64,000 nucleotides of DNA from Desmodus rotundus (Eukaryota > Chordata > Mammalia > Chiroptera > Phyllostomidae). The position numbers and the translations under genes are program-made. The DNA lies in assembly GCF_022682495.2 (NCBI RefSeq), contig NC_071389.1, positions 8,237,199 to 8,301,198 on the forward strand, given 5' to 3'. Each line of letters begins with the position of its first letter. Position 1 is the stretch's first letter. This document shows positions 21,363-32,419 of the stretch, piece by piece. The notes under the pieces are model-generated. The model had not been told where the DNA came from. It saw nothing but the letters and a program-made list of their open reading frames with translations, and did not search any database.

Positions 21363-21811
21363 ACATGTCCGTTCCTGCCCATTCTCCTGCATCTTCAGAG
21401 GCTGGCCTGCTCTTCTCTGCCACCTCCCACCTGCAGGGCAGTAAGCTTTCCCAGCCCTGCCCCCTGGTGGCCTCCAGCACTGAGAAATGGCTGGATTTCA
21501 AGGGGCTGTGGACCAGAGCTTGCAGAGAAGAACAGTGGGTTTCCCATTCAGGTAGGACCCTGCTCCCCTTCTCTGGAATTCAGGGCCACTGCACTGCCTA
21601 ACTCTAGGGGGCGCCACTGTCAGGGCAATGTAATGGGAATGGGGTTCCTTGGAGTTTTGCAACGTCTGGCCCTATCAGCACCCATGGCAGCGACAGGTGT
21701 TTGATAGGGACCCTCCTTCTCCTCGAGCCATCTGAGGTCTCACAAACCTTCCCAAGCGGCTCCAGGAAGCCGCTGCTCGTGAGATGTGATGTGTGGCCAC
21801 CCCCTTCCTCC

Positions 21812-21905
21812 ACCTGTACCAGGCACTCGAGGTAGCAGATGAAAAGACAGGGGAAGGGCTTTGAGAAGCTCACAGCCTCAGAGAAATATAAACTAAAGGA
21901 GAAAA
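21812..21905 (-). repeat. L2 LINE 3' end fragment
   Basis: 'taccaggcactcgaggtagc' and 'gagaagctcacagcctcaga' follow the antisense L2 3' end ('gtgccaggcactg...gagcttacagtct'). Confidence 0.55.
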
Positions 21906-22234
21906 GGAAGGAGGGAAGGACAAAGGAAGGTGCCGCCCTCCCAGTATATTCTGCACCTGATGTTAAAAGCCCATTCATTGCCTAGTGCCCTGGGACCACA
22001 GGGAGGGAGAGACCCAGAGCAGCGGGAGGAAGGAGCTCCAAGTAGCTGCACCCTTCGCTGGTCTCTATCGCACATTCCCTGAGCACCGGCGTGAACCGGG
22101 CACTTACCTGGGAAGACAAACGTGTGGAGGGCCAGTTCCCCCCCCCCCTCCGCGGGACCCCTGGTCCAGAGGCATCAGCAAGCACAAACACCCTACAGTA
22201 GGAGGCCGTGTACTCGGCAGGAGGCGTGCTGTTG

Positions 22235-22400
22235 CTGTTAACCACTCTGGCCCTCAGTCTCTTCATCACTAAACTGAAGATCCCTATGGTTCCGCATAGC
22301 ATCACTGTGAGGGTTAGACGGGACGGCAGCTGTAAGGGCTCATCCCACTGTGTGCTCGCATACAGTAAACACTCGATAAACTTTAGTTATTGTTCGAGCT
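22235..22400 (+). repeat. MIR SINE, 3' half
   Basis: 'ctggccctcagtctcttcat', 'cactaaactgaagatcc', 'gcatcactgtgagggttaga' and 'cagtaaacactcgataaact' are MIR core and tail. A short CTG run (22401-22414) follows. Confidence 0.78.
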
Positions 22401-22404
22401 GCTG

Positions 22405-23740
22405 CTGCTGCTGCTATAGCGGAGAAACACACAAGGTCTGGGGGAAGTAGGGCCGGAGGGACCGAACCGATTGGTCGGGGAGGTGGTAGGGAGGATGGCG
22501 GCTTCACAGCAGCACTGAACCTTGGAGGAGAGGGACCTGTGGGTGCTGAGCAGCAGGAAAATGGTGCTCCTTCCGTTTTCTGCTCCATGTTGCAGACCCT
22601 GGTGACTGAGGTCGGTTAGCAGTTGAAGTGGTGTAAGCGTGTTCCGGTGGGGTGGTTGGAGTGAGGGAACGTGAGTGATTTGCCCAACAATAGCAGTCTT
22701 CTTATCTCCCCGCGCTGGAAATTCCCACCACTCCTTTGAATCTGTCCCGTGTTCTACCTGAACGATGACTCTGAGTGGGAGAGAGTCTTATGCAAAACCC
22801 AGAGCCAAGGAACAAATACACCCTGACAGCTCTTATCTGTAAGGCAGAAACCCAGAGAAGCTGAAAAGAGATAACTTTGAATCCCAGGGAGCAAGAAAGC
22901 TCCAGGCCTTCATTTCTCTGGAGATTTCCGGTAGCTGAGAGGCAAAGCCTGGGGACATGGTGCTCCCCCCACCCCGCCCCCGCTGCAGGAGCTCCGGCTT
23001 TGACTTAGGATTTTGACTTGGTGCATATCCGCATCACAGACGGCGGGCAAAGAGCTGGACCGGGCAGCATGTCCCTCCTGGGGAAAGCAGCTTGGAAGAG
23101 TGCCTCAGAGCAGCCAGACGCTGCAGGGAAAAGGCCTGGATGCGGGTCCTGACCACAGGCCTTTCCTACTTTGGTCCGTGAGGCCCGGAGCTGTGGGGTG
23201 CTCAGTACCACCAGTACCACCAGGTGACGGGAACAGGCAGCACTCAGCTGACGCCGAAAGAGCCTCGGCCGTGGATGGCGGGGGGCGACCACCTGGAAGC
23301 AGGTCCTCCTGGGCCAGGGCTCCAGGGTGTTCATTGAGCTGCCAGGGTGTCGGGACGCCATGTGAGAGCCTTGGCCCAGGGGAAACAAATGTCAATTCCA
23401 TTCCGGAGACGACTACCAAGGGGCCTGCCAAGTTCAATTTTCCTTTCCAAGCCTTTTATTGAACCGCAGGGCCAGGTTCAGGCAGAGGGGGACAAGCTGC
23501 GTGCCTCAGCCTTGGTTTGGTCCTGTTGAGACGTGTCATCGTTGAGATTTAAAGATTTCTTAATGGTCAGAGACCAAAACCAATTAGAAAAGGCAAGAAT
23601 CTGCTCTCACTACAGTATGGATTTCTCAGAGCGTTTTTGTGAGGAGCATGGTGTCCTACTATAACCCGGAAAAAAAAACACATGAAGATGTTTAAAAAGA
23701 TCTGGGCATCAGGGTTTGACGTGGACTGCTATTTTGAGAC
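22405..23740. other. Stretch without a recognisable gene
   Basis: No repeat family or exon is recognised. Overlapping frames on both strands at 23005-23462 stay open for 110-149 codons, as often happens in GC-rich DNA, and resemble no known protein. Confidence 0.5.
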
Positions 23741-23742
23741 AT

Positions 23743-23992
23743 AACTATTTTTGTAAAGATTTTATTTATTTTCAGAGAGAGGGGATGGGAGGGAGAAAGA
23801 GAGGGAGAGAAACAATGATGTGAGACAGAAACATCAATTGGTTGCCACTCAAAAGTGCCCCAACCAGAGATAGAACCTGCAACCCCAACCTGTGCCCTGA
23901 CTGGAAATCCAACTGGTGACATTTCACCTCGAGGGACAATGCCAGACCTACTGAACCAGAGCCGCCCTGGTTGGGGCAAGACAAAACTATTT
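23743..23992 (-). mobile_element. Ves-type bat SINE with 8-bp target-site duplication
   Basis: On the minus strand the element reads from a tRNA-like head (plus-strand right end 'gccgccctggttggggcaag'), through 'ccagtcagggcacaggttgg' and 'gaaacatcaattggttgcc' in antisense, to a CT-rich region and an A-rich tail near 23755. The 8-mer 'aactattt' flanks it at 23743-23750 and 23985-23992. The body is about 234 bases and more diverged than the other two Ves copies. Confidence 0.85.
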
Positions 23993-24119
23993 GTTACTGA
24001 CAAATCTGTGAAGACACTAATGGGACTGGCATTTTCACAGTACTTGTGAGCCCGGTGCCTTATGCGCAGCATCCATGTAACTTTTGTAACAATTCCTCGG
24101 TGTGGTACTTGGAGGTAAG

Positions 24120-24960
24120 ATTGTTACTGGTGATGTTGGCAACAAAACAGCACCAGTTTTTACCGGCAACTGAGGTCAGCAAAGGAAGGGTTCAGAGCCA
24201 AGCACTCAGATTATAAGAGAAGGTTTATTTAGAGAGTCATGGAGGTAGAAAAAGTGAGTCAGCCGGGCCGTGTGGGCTCTGAAAACAAGTTACAGCAGCA
24301 AAAGAAGGGCCCGCGGAACTTAGGAGAGAGAATGGCAGAGGTAACGCACCTGGTGGGGGAAGGTGAGGAGACAAGGGAAAGGCGCAGGTCTGTTCTGGTG
24401 AGGGAGAGGAAGAGCGAGTGCTGGATCCTTCTTCCTGGGGGTTTTAAGGGCTGGGAGTTTAGGGGAGGCCTTAGGGGAAAACCTCAAGAGAATATTCATC
24501 GGCTATGCTGATGCACTAAAATGAGATCTACTCCCCTGACTTCATCCATCCTTGGGTGTGGTTGGCACTAAGTGGATTTCTGTTACCTCGCTCCCTGAGT
24601 AGGGTGATTTGAGCTATTGACCTTCTGGTTGAGGAGAAGTGTAGACCATTTATCTCAGTGTCCTTGGTTAGGGAAGAGAGGGTTGTGTGATTTACTAGAC
24701 AGCTGTAAACCACTTGGCCGGTTAGCTGCCTGCCTCAGTTTCCCTCTTCCACTTGTCCTGGCTTCCCAGCCTGTCTCAGAATCACAGCCACTTCATGGGT
24801 GTGGGAATGGAGATACTTCGAGAATTTTAGTACCAAGGCCTTGTCTTGAATGAGTTCTGTCAGTGTAGCAAAAAGTTGCCTAAGACTGGGTCCTTGCAAT
24901 AAAATGCAAAACCTATGGAATTCAAGCAAACATGGGGTTTGCAATGGTCTCCCCACTCCT
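24120..24960 (-). mobile_element. Possible solitary LTR, family unknown
   Basis: The minus strand carries 'gactctctaaataaacc', a typical LTR polyadenylation context, near plus position 24225. The plus strand begins 'tgttactggtgatgttggca' at about 24121, as an LTR read in reverse could. There is no internal retroviral region and I could not define a 5' end or target-site duplication. Confidence 0.3.
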
Positions 24961-24964
24961 TGGT

Positions 24965-26415
24965 TTCCCCGCCCTCCCTACATGGGGGCGGGGGTGCTGG
25001 TGTGACCAACCTTGAGTGAGAGGCGCCATTCAGGTGTCCCTGTGAGATCCTCCAGAGCAGTCCCCACTTCTGATCGACCCATCAATAATCCGAGCAGCAT
25101 GGAATGGCAACGCCAGCACCCATGGAAGCCCAGCGGGAGGGGGAGACCAGCGAAGTTGGCCGGGAGGAAGGAGAGAGCTTGCCCCGTCCACAGGAAGAAG
25201 TTTCAGCTCCAGCTCTTTGCTGGCCTGTAGAATTGCAGGCCAATGTGGCTAAATGATTTACTTTTTCAAGAGAAGCTAGAGAGTTGAGATAGGTAAAATC
25301 CTCCAGTGTTTTAATCATTGGTGACTCCCCCACACTTTTACAAAGTACCCCCACACAGGGTGGAACTTGGGCCCAGTGCAGGCATGTCTTCCCTGGAGCC
25401 TTGTGGAGTTGGTTCGTCACAGCTAGCTGACTTTCCATAAAAACTTTTGTGTCCGCCAGTGAATTACTTCCAGGCAAAGAGCCTGTCTGAAGGCCTGGCC
25501 CTCTGGGTGTGCCTTGCTGCCCGTTAGCTTCATCACCAGCAGCAGGAAGGAAATGACGCTGTTATCAGCAGCCCTAGACTCCGAGGTACTTGGCCTGCTT
25601 GTGGCACTTGGATTTTGCATGGGCTGCAGTCATTGCTTATCACCCCCACCTGAATTGTAGAACCCAGTGACCAACTCGGGGAGGTTTGGAAAGTGCCCAA
25701 GTGGAGGAAGGATCAGACTTGTACCCTTCCAGGTCCCCAGCGTCGTGCCTTACCAATGGGAGGTTCTCAAATAGTGTTCACGATCTGATTGAATGAAATC
25801 GAAGCTGGTCCTTCCTTTGCTTGCACATTCCGTGAATACGGATTGGCCGTCGCTGTGTGCCGGCAATGGGGTAAATGATAGACTTGCCCGTTGCTAACAA
25901 CAGTCTGGTGGATAGGTAGATGTCAAAGTGGTATCGATAACTCCATGCGTGCTGGGTTTGGGACAGAGCTATAGGATCCTAAGTTAGGGGTGTGCGTAAC
26001 TCAGCGTGGTGGTCCCCGAAGGTCCTGCTGAAGAAGGCTCCCAAGGACTTTTTCTAAAAAGCTTAATAAAGGGATAGAAATACTGTCCCCCAATTCCTTT
26101 AAAATTAAGTTTTGAGGATTAGTGAGTCCAAGGGTATAAAATCATCCTGGCTGTAAAAACCAAGATGCCGTCAAAGCAGACAGCATCTCTGAGATGCCAC
26201 AGAGGTAGGACACGGCTCTTGCTAAGATGACAAAAATACTTTACCTGGTGGAGGGGGCAAGGCCTTTCTGAAGCCCTTCATCACACTTTCTCTGGGCCTT
26301 TGAACATTTCCCTGCTCGTCCTGCCGTTGGCATTTTTCTCAATGGGTCCTCTGTCCCCAGGGAAGACTAAGACTTAAAACAGCAACACCTGCTGTAGGGG
26401 AAACATACCCGCCCC
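24965..26415. other. Mostly unique sequence with weak L2 traces
   Basis: 'ccccagcgtcgtgccttacc' at about 25735 (plus) and 'gaatacggattggccgtcgc', 'tgtgtgccggcaatgggg' at about 25835-25873 (minus) look like small L2 3' ends facing each other. No gene is seen. Confidence 0.42.
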
Positions 26416-26419
26416 AGCT

Positions 26420-26530
26420 TTGTCACTGGCGGCACAATGGCCTGGCCTCCCCGAGCCTCAGTTTCCTCATCTGGGAAATGAAAACAATGGCGTTGACTTT
26501 GCAGGGTCACTGGGACACAGGAATGAGTCA
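26420..26530 (+). repeat. MIR SINE fragment
   Basis: 'tccccgagcctcagtttcct' and 'catctgggaaatgaaaacaa' followed by 'gcagggtcactgggacacag' are MIR core and part of the tail. Confidence 0.72.
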
Positions 26531-26599
26531 AGCTCCGCCACCAGGTGTCTTCCATCCTCTTCCCGCAAGGTCCCGAGAGCCACCAGAGCTGGCGCTTCC

Positions 26600-26720
26600 G
26601 TGCAGCCGCTTTCCCGCTGGCACAGTTGAGCCTCCCAGAGCTGCTAATGGGGCTCTGTTGGCTGTGGGCCCCGTGGTTGTGTTCTCTAATTAGCACAGCC
26701 TTCCCCCGTGAGCTGCAGCC
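26600..26720. promoter_or_regulatory. Possible regulatory block with AATTAGCAC
   Basis: A repeat-free segment containing 'tctctaattagcacagcc' (AATTAGCAC at 26688-26696), one of five occurrences of this 9-mer in the window. A function is only inferred. Confidence 0.2.
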
Positions 26721-27074
26721 AGCCCAGCCCGCCTCGGTCTCCTCCCTTCCAAAGAAAACACCATCCTTCCAGCCTCCTGGCACGGGGGGAAGCTGGAAGG
26801 AAACAGGGAAAGGAAGAGCTGTCAACGCTAATTATAAGAAAGTGGTCTGAATCCAAGGGCCCTCCACCCACCCGCGTGGGCGTCCTCTCCTTGCTGCCCA
26901 CCTGAGTGCCGCCATCTTGGACTTTGCAGTGAGTCAGGCAAAGTTTCTGGAGACTCAGCACGTGGAAGACACCATTTCCTTTCTTTTGCAGCCTAATTTA
27001 CCTCTTCGCCACTCCCCAGCTTCCTTCCCTCTTGTCTTTCACCCTCGTGGCCTCTGAGAGGCAGGTTAAGGGGT

Positions 27075-27265
27075 GAAGAGTGGTTTCAGAGTCCCGTAGG
27101 AAGTCAAACCCCGACTCTGTGGCTGACTGGCTGGTTATGGAGCTCGGCAGGGCTACCTCTCCGAGCCTAACTTCTCTCTGTAAAGGGGGATTGGGATGCC
27201 AGCCCCGCAGGCTCACTGGGAGGGTCGGGAAGTCCTGCCTGCCTGTGCAGCCCTTTGCACAGGGC
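27075..27265 (+). repeat. MIR SINE
   Basis: 'aagtcaaaccccgactctgt', 'ggctgactggctggttatgg', 'tctccgagcctaacttctct' and 'ctgtaaagggggattgggat' fit the sense MIR. Confidence 0.72.
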
Positions 27266-27269
27266 CCTG

Positions 27270-28200
27270 TACGCACGGAAACCCAGCAAACAGTCCCGAG
27301 TTTTATCCCTTCCCTCTCACCTCCTCACACGGCACTCACCTGCGGACGCTTACTTTTGCCATTTCTTGGTTCTTGAGCAGATCCTTGATCTTACCTGTGA
27401 TCTACACATCGTGACTGGCTACCCCTGAGTCCTAATACGTCCTACACCTCTGGGAGGCTACCTGGTGCCACCCATCCTCTTTCCCTCCCTCCCTTCCTAT
27501 GCCTTGGTGTCCACCATGCTCCTCTATGGGTAAAAGAGAAGGCGGAACTTGAAAACCTCCACTCAGAACACAAAGCTACAAGAGGCAAAGAGAGGCCGGA
27601 GAGGAAGGTGGAGCCAAGAAAGAAGGCGAGTACCTAAGCCGGGTGCCCCGCCACTCTCGACACCTGTGAGCTAGCCACTCATTTCCTCTTGGCCAGGATC
27701 CTGCATCGTGAAGGAGAAGTGATCAGTTAGGAATTCATCATGCCCAGGAGACACAAACCAGCCAGGTGCTCAGAAAAAGCTCAACATCCTGAGATGAAGA
27801 CCATGGAGGAAATTCTCCTAGAGGGAGGCTCCCTGTAAGGAGGTCACTGGATCAAGGTTTTGCACTGGAAGCTTTCCCTGGGGACACCCAGCTTTTTTCC
27901 CGGGAAGCCACCTGGTGATGTTGTTCTGTGTGATTGCCACGACCCTCTCCCAGCCGTCCATTCTCAGCACTTAGGAATGGAGCGAAGGAACAGAAGTGCA
28001 GGTGGGATGCCTCGCCCTGCCCAGTAGGTGACAGAGACCCGCATGTCCAACCACAGCGAGTGACCCAGACCCCCCTCCTGGCGATCTGCTGCCACTGCCC
28101 CAAGTCGGCCCGACCCAGCACTCGGCGTTAGGGCCAGAGACCAGGTCTCCCTCGAGCATCTTTCCTTCTTACATAGTTCAGCCCTCTGGTTGCTGCCCAA
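27270..28200. other. Stretch without a recognisable gene
   Basis: Unique sequence; no repeat family recognised and no convincing exon. Confidence 0.5.
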
Positions 28201-28204
28201 GAAA

Positions 28205-28445
28205 GCTACCTGCCACCGTTTATTGTGTACCTGCACCCTGCCAGGTGTTCTGCTAAGCACATCGCAGTATCCCATTTAATCCTCATAAGAACTCTTTGAA
28301 GTGGACACTTATTTTCTTTATTCCTTTGATTTGATGAAGAAACAAAGGCTGGGAGAGTTGCCCCTGGTCGTATAGCTGATAAGAGAGAACTCGGGGATTT
28401 GAACTCAGGTCTAGCTGACCCCAGACTCCTCGGGTATAAACACCC
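28205..28445 (-). repeat. MIR SINE, near full length
   Basis: 'gccaccgtttattgtgtacc', 'ctgccaggtgttctgctaag', 'cccatttaatcctcataaga', 'gatgaagaaacaaaggctgg' and 'gatttgaactcaggtctagc' give a nearly complete antisense MIR. Confidence 0.9.
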
Positions 28446-28930
28446 TGAGGCTGTACCTCCAGTGGCTCCTGTTGCTGCCAGGATGGATGTCAAGCTCCAT
28501 TGCACGGTCCACGTGACTCCCACATGACCAGATCCTTTCCAGTCCACCTTACACACCTCCACTCTCCCTCCGAGTCCTTCTCTCCTGGTGGGGCCTTCTT
28601 TCTGCCCCTCCAACTAGCCAAGCACGTTCCAGGACTTGCTATCGCTCTGGCTTCTGGGGACTGTCTTTTCCCGCCCCTTCTCGTCCCTCCACCTCCTCAT
28701 CCATCATGTCTTAGTTCAAATATTCCGGAGAGGCCCTCCCTGCATCTGTCACGTGACTCTCTTTATTGTTCGGGGCACCTTTCCAGGGCTGCAGTGACCC
28801 TGTGTCTTATCTTGTCCTCCTCCTGCTCCCCGCCCCACGGAATGTGAGATCCTTTAGGGCAGGAAGTCGAGCTTTGCTCACTGAGCCGTTCTTCCCGAAA
28901 GTGTCCAATAGACATGTGGGAATGTATCTA
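28446..28930 (+). repeat. L2 LINE 3' region
   Basis: The sequence follows L2 in sense: 'ccaagcacgttccaggactt', 'catgtcttagttcaaatatt', 'ccggagaggccctccctgca' and 'ggaatgtgagatcctttagg', 'gcaggaagtcgagctttgct', 'caatagacatgtgggaatg'. It abuts the MIR just upstream. No coding capacity remains. Confidence 0.8.
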
Positions 28931-29239
28931 CTGCTTCTCCCGCTTCTACTGTATCTGCCACTTCTCTGCTGCGGCAGGGCTCCGGGTTTGCCCAGAAAGC
29001 TGTGGTTAAGCCCCTGCGAGTGACTGACCGCACCCAGCTACAAGTGCTCACTCAACTTTCTGGCCTTCTTGAGCCCAGAGGAACCTGAGAAGGGAAAGTG
29101 TCTTAAATGTACCTCTGAAGGCAGAAGCTCACTACCAAACAGACACTACTGTCCCTTTTTGTCACAACCCCTCATCCCCACAAGGTCCTCAGATGGCCCC
29201 CAAGGCTCACACACCTCACCAGCATAGGTTGCCCAATGG

Positions 29240-29755
29240 TTCAGCTCTCTTTTGCTACATAACAAACAACCCCAAAATTGACCCGCTGCAAACAGTCGTT
29301 TCATTGGCTCAGGATTCACTGGGTCGGGGATTGTTACCAGGCTGGGCTGGGCAGTTCAGCTCCACGAGGAGATGGCAGGGGTCCCACAGGTTACATTCAA
29401 ACGGCAGCTGGGCTTCACTCCTGTGGCTGGCAGCCACGAGCCCGAGACCTCCCTTTTTCTCGCCATGTGCCTCTCGTCACAGACTAGCTTGGGCATCTGG
29501 GTCGCAGAGATGAATCCCAAGATTGAGAGTTGCCCCAAGTCAGTGGCAAAGGTGGAAACTGCAGATCGCTTCAGACCCAAACTTGGTAGTTACCCATCGT
29601 CACATCGCTTGACTTCTATTGGCCAAAACAAAGGACAGGGACCACGGTCAAGGGGAAATACTCTCCACCTCACAATAGAGCCACATCACTAAAGAACACG
29701 TGGGATGGGAAATATTGCTGTAGTCATTTTTGGAAGGGCAACCCACCTAGGCTAA
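29240..29755 (-). mobile_element. MaLR LTR (MLT1-like), antisense
   Basis: The left end 'ttttgctacataacaaacaa', 'ccccaaaattgacccgctgc' is the reverse of an MLT1 3' end. The right end 'gtgggatgggaaatattgct', 'gtagtcatttttggaagggc' is the reverse of an MLT1 5' end. The middle is diverged. It is a solitary LTR with no internal region. Confidence 0.75.
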
Positions 29756-29989
29756 TTTCCCGATCATTTCAGACCACAGATTTTGGCATTCAATTTGCGT
29801 GTCCTGTCTTCAGGAGGCGCTGTGGGCTCCTCTGGCTTCCCTTGGGGGCTTTTCCACTCAGTGCCTTCCCAGCCTGTGGCATTGGAAGTGAGAATCCGAA
29901 GTTTCCTACGCCCGCTCCCAGAGTGGCCTGGGCCTTTGCACGGGCTGCTGTCATGGATGACAAACGGGACGCACCGTTTGCTGCAGGAA

Positions 29990-30440
29990 GCTCATGAATG
30001 TATTTACCTCGGCATCTAAAAACCATAATGGATTGGCATCCCTCCTGACCTCACAGATATATTGAACAAATAAGTTGTAGGTCCGCAGGGCAATTGTTTT
30101 CTTTTTGATTTCCTGGGCTAATTACTATTGATTATCTGCTGTGCACTTTGTTCATTTTCTTTGGACGGCCACTCTCCTCTGAACCATTCCTGGGAAGAGT
30201 TTGGTTGGCTTCTTTTTTCCTGGGATTAAGGCGCTCTGTGTTCTCAGCAATCCGATCGTCCCACAGAGAACTCATTCCACCGCGCTTCTTTGGCAGCCGA
30301 TTTACCAGTGACCTCCCCCAGAGCGAAGTGACAGGCAAGCGTCATGCAAGACGTTTACTCATCTGTGCAAGATACTGGGACGCTGGCAGCTGGGTCTCCG
30401 CGACCTCCTTTGCTGGTGCTAATTGCAGTGCACCTGGGGT
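29990..30440. promoter_or_regulatory. Candidate conserved non-coding block
   Basis: A repeat-free stretch with TAATTA at 30119-30124, 'gattatctgctgtgcac', and the reverse of AATTAGCAC at 30416-30424 close to 'ggttaatgctaattgtgc'. Composition and motif density suggest an enhancer, but conservation cannot be judged from one sequence. Confidence 0.28.
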
Positions 30441-30442
30441 TA

Positions 30443-30575
30443 ATGCTAATTGTGCAGTAACAGGTAACATTTAGTTTGTGTCAGGCTCGCTGCTAACTGC
30501 TTGACACGCTTTATCTCATTAATTCCTCCCAACAAACCCTCGAGGTAGGCCCCGGTACAGTCCCAGGTGTTACAG
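30443..30575 (-). repeat. MIR SINE fragment
   Basis: 'acaggtaacatttagtttgt', 'gtcaggctcgctgctaactg', 'ctttatctcattaattcctc' and 'ccaacaaaccctcgaggtag' match the antisense MIR 3' half. Confidence 0.75.
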
Positions 30576-30924
30576 GTATCCAAAGGAGAGCTTTAGAATA
30601 TGCGAAGGCTTTGGGGGTGTCCGAGCCAAACAGGCGTTGTTCAGCCAAACATGTTTCCTCTGTAGGGGTTTTGAACTTGATAGTGCATGGATCTCGAAGC
30701 CTTGTCGCATCTCAGAGAGACTTCCCCGGGCCGGCCCACCCTGCCCAGCCTCACGTCTCACACACACCCTGTTTGATTTTATCCCCAGCACGTAGCTCTA
30801 ACGGGCAGATACCGCTTCTGTTTGGAAGTCTACCGTGTCCCTCCCATCCTGGTTAGTGGACCCATCCATTACTCCTTCGCCAGCTCACACAGCATCTGCC
30901 GAGTGGACGGATGGACCCATCTCC
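30576..30924. other. Stretch without a recognisable gene
   Basis: Unique sequence; nothing recognised. Confidence 0.5.
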
Positions 30925-31215
30925 TCCCACTCGCTCACTCACTTCCTACATGACCTGGACAAGTTCCTGAATTTGGAACTTCGGCTTCCTCACCTATCAA
31001 AAGGGGAGAATCACGGAATCTGCCTCACAGGCTGGTGTGAGAATTAAGCAGGCTACTGTAAATGAGTTTCCCGGCTCCTTCACGGCGTACAGGCAAGGAA
31101 CAATTAAAACACAGAGCTGCTCCAGATACTAAGGGTACATAAGCAAAATGAAACTTAGAAAATACAGCGTTTGGCACAGCGCCTGGCATACTGTGAGCGC
31201 CCAGAGGTGATCCTT
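30925..31215 (+). repeat. MIR SINE, interrupted
   Basis: 'ctacatgacctggacaagtt', 'cggcttcctcacctatcaaa' and 'gcctcacaggctggtgtgag' are MIR core. The MIR-like tail 'ggcacagcgcctggcatact' appears only after about 100 intervening bases, so the copy has an insertion or two fragments adjoin. Confidence 0.65.
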
Positions 31216-31219
31216 GTGC

Positions 31220-31855
31220 AGGGCGTTCCTTCTGATGATTTAGGGACCATGACGAATGATCGCCAGCCGGGAGCCGGTTGGGTCCTGGGCTCTGCTATGG
31301 ACTGGGATAGAAACCAATAAAGCTTTTAAAGTTCAAAAGTCTTCTTTACTTTGACTTAGAGATGGAGAAGAGGAGAAGCTCAGAGGATCGGTGTTCTGCA
31401 AAAGCAAACTACCTCCTGTAGGCCTGCGGCCCCCAGTGCTAGGCACCTCCCAGGGTGCTGGCAGCAGAGGGGGCGAGGACCTGAGAGAAAACAGCAGTCA
31501 TTCAAAGGCAGGAAACGTCCGTTTCAACTGCTCAGAAATCATACGCCCATTTGGAAAACTTCATTTTGACTACCAGATTTTAAAGTGGCCATTGCATTTT
31601 CTAAGCCCAGGGTCAGCTTCGGAAGAGAGTAGTTATACCCGTAAGCATTTGTGCCCAGGCAGTCCTGGCAGCATCCGCATGTAGACTGAACAGGTGTGAT
31701 GTGGCGTCTTTTACAATAGCACATGAAGAGGCTGAAAACAGAGGGTGCCAATAGGAGGTGGCTTTCTCAGTCTTCAGACAAGTTCAAGGCTGGATGCTAA
31801 TGACCAGGCTCTTCGGCTCCCCCAGTAATAGTTTGTACCTTAAAACCCATACGGA
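31220..31855. other. Stretch without a recognisable gene
   Basis: No repeat is recognised. 31520-31610 is AT-rich unique DNA ('cccatttggaaaacttcatt'). Confidence 0.5.
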
Positions 31856-31859
31856 GAGC

Positions 31860-32030
31860 AAGTGACAATCTCTCTGAGCCTCAGTTTCCCCATGTATAGA
31901 CTAGGAGTAATAACAGTCCCCCCTACAGTGTGTTCTGAGAATTAGAAAATAATGCAGGAAAAATGCTTGGCACAATCCCTAGCAAATCAGTGTACTCAAT
32001 AAAGATAAGCGATTATTATTGTTAAATGAA
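31860..32030 (+). repeat. MIR SINE, 3' two thirds
   Basis: 'ctctgagcctcagtttcccc', 'atgtatagactaggagtaat', 'gtgttctgagaattagaaaa' and 'aaatgcttggcacaatccct' run collinear with MIR to 'gtactcaataaagataag'. Confidence 0.87.
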
Positions 32031-32104
32031 TGTTAATTCAACCCCCAGGAATAAAAAATCTTCACTAATTGGAAGTTCACACATGGACTGAGTTCTCCCC
32101 ACCG

Positions 32105-32310
32105 TGCTGTGTGGCTTCCAGTCATAGCTCCGTCATGCCTCTCTCTGTGTGACTCTGGGCAAGTCCCTCACCTCCCTAAGCCCCAATGTCCCCATCTGTA
32201 AAATGGGCATAAGAATGGAGCCTGCCCCCAACCTGTTGTGAAGGGTTACCGCAGTGCCCGGCAGGTATAAAGAATGCTGTACACAGGTTTGCTATTATTA
32301 GCATCAAAAT
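32105..32310 (+). repeat. MIR SINE
   Basis: 'gtgtgactctgggcaagtcc', 'ctcacctccctaagccccaa', 'tgtccccatctgtaaaatgg' and 'aagaatggagcc' are a good MIR core, followed by a diverged tail ending 'gctattattag'. Confidence 0.85.
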
Positions 32311-32419
32311 TATTACGACTCGGAAGCAGCAGTTGAAAATGCCGGGAATGAGACTCACGCCCTCTTTAGGCAAACCCACCTCCCTGTAAGTGAGCGGCTG
32401 ATCGTTCGTGGTTCCCAGC

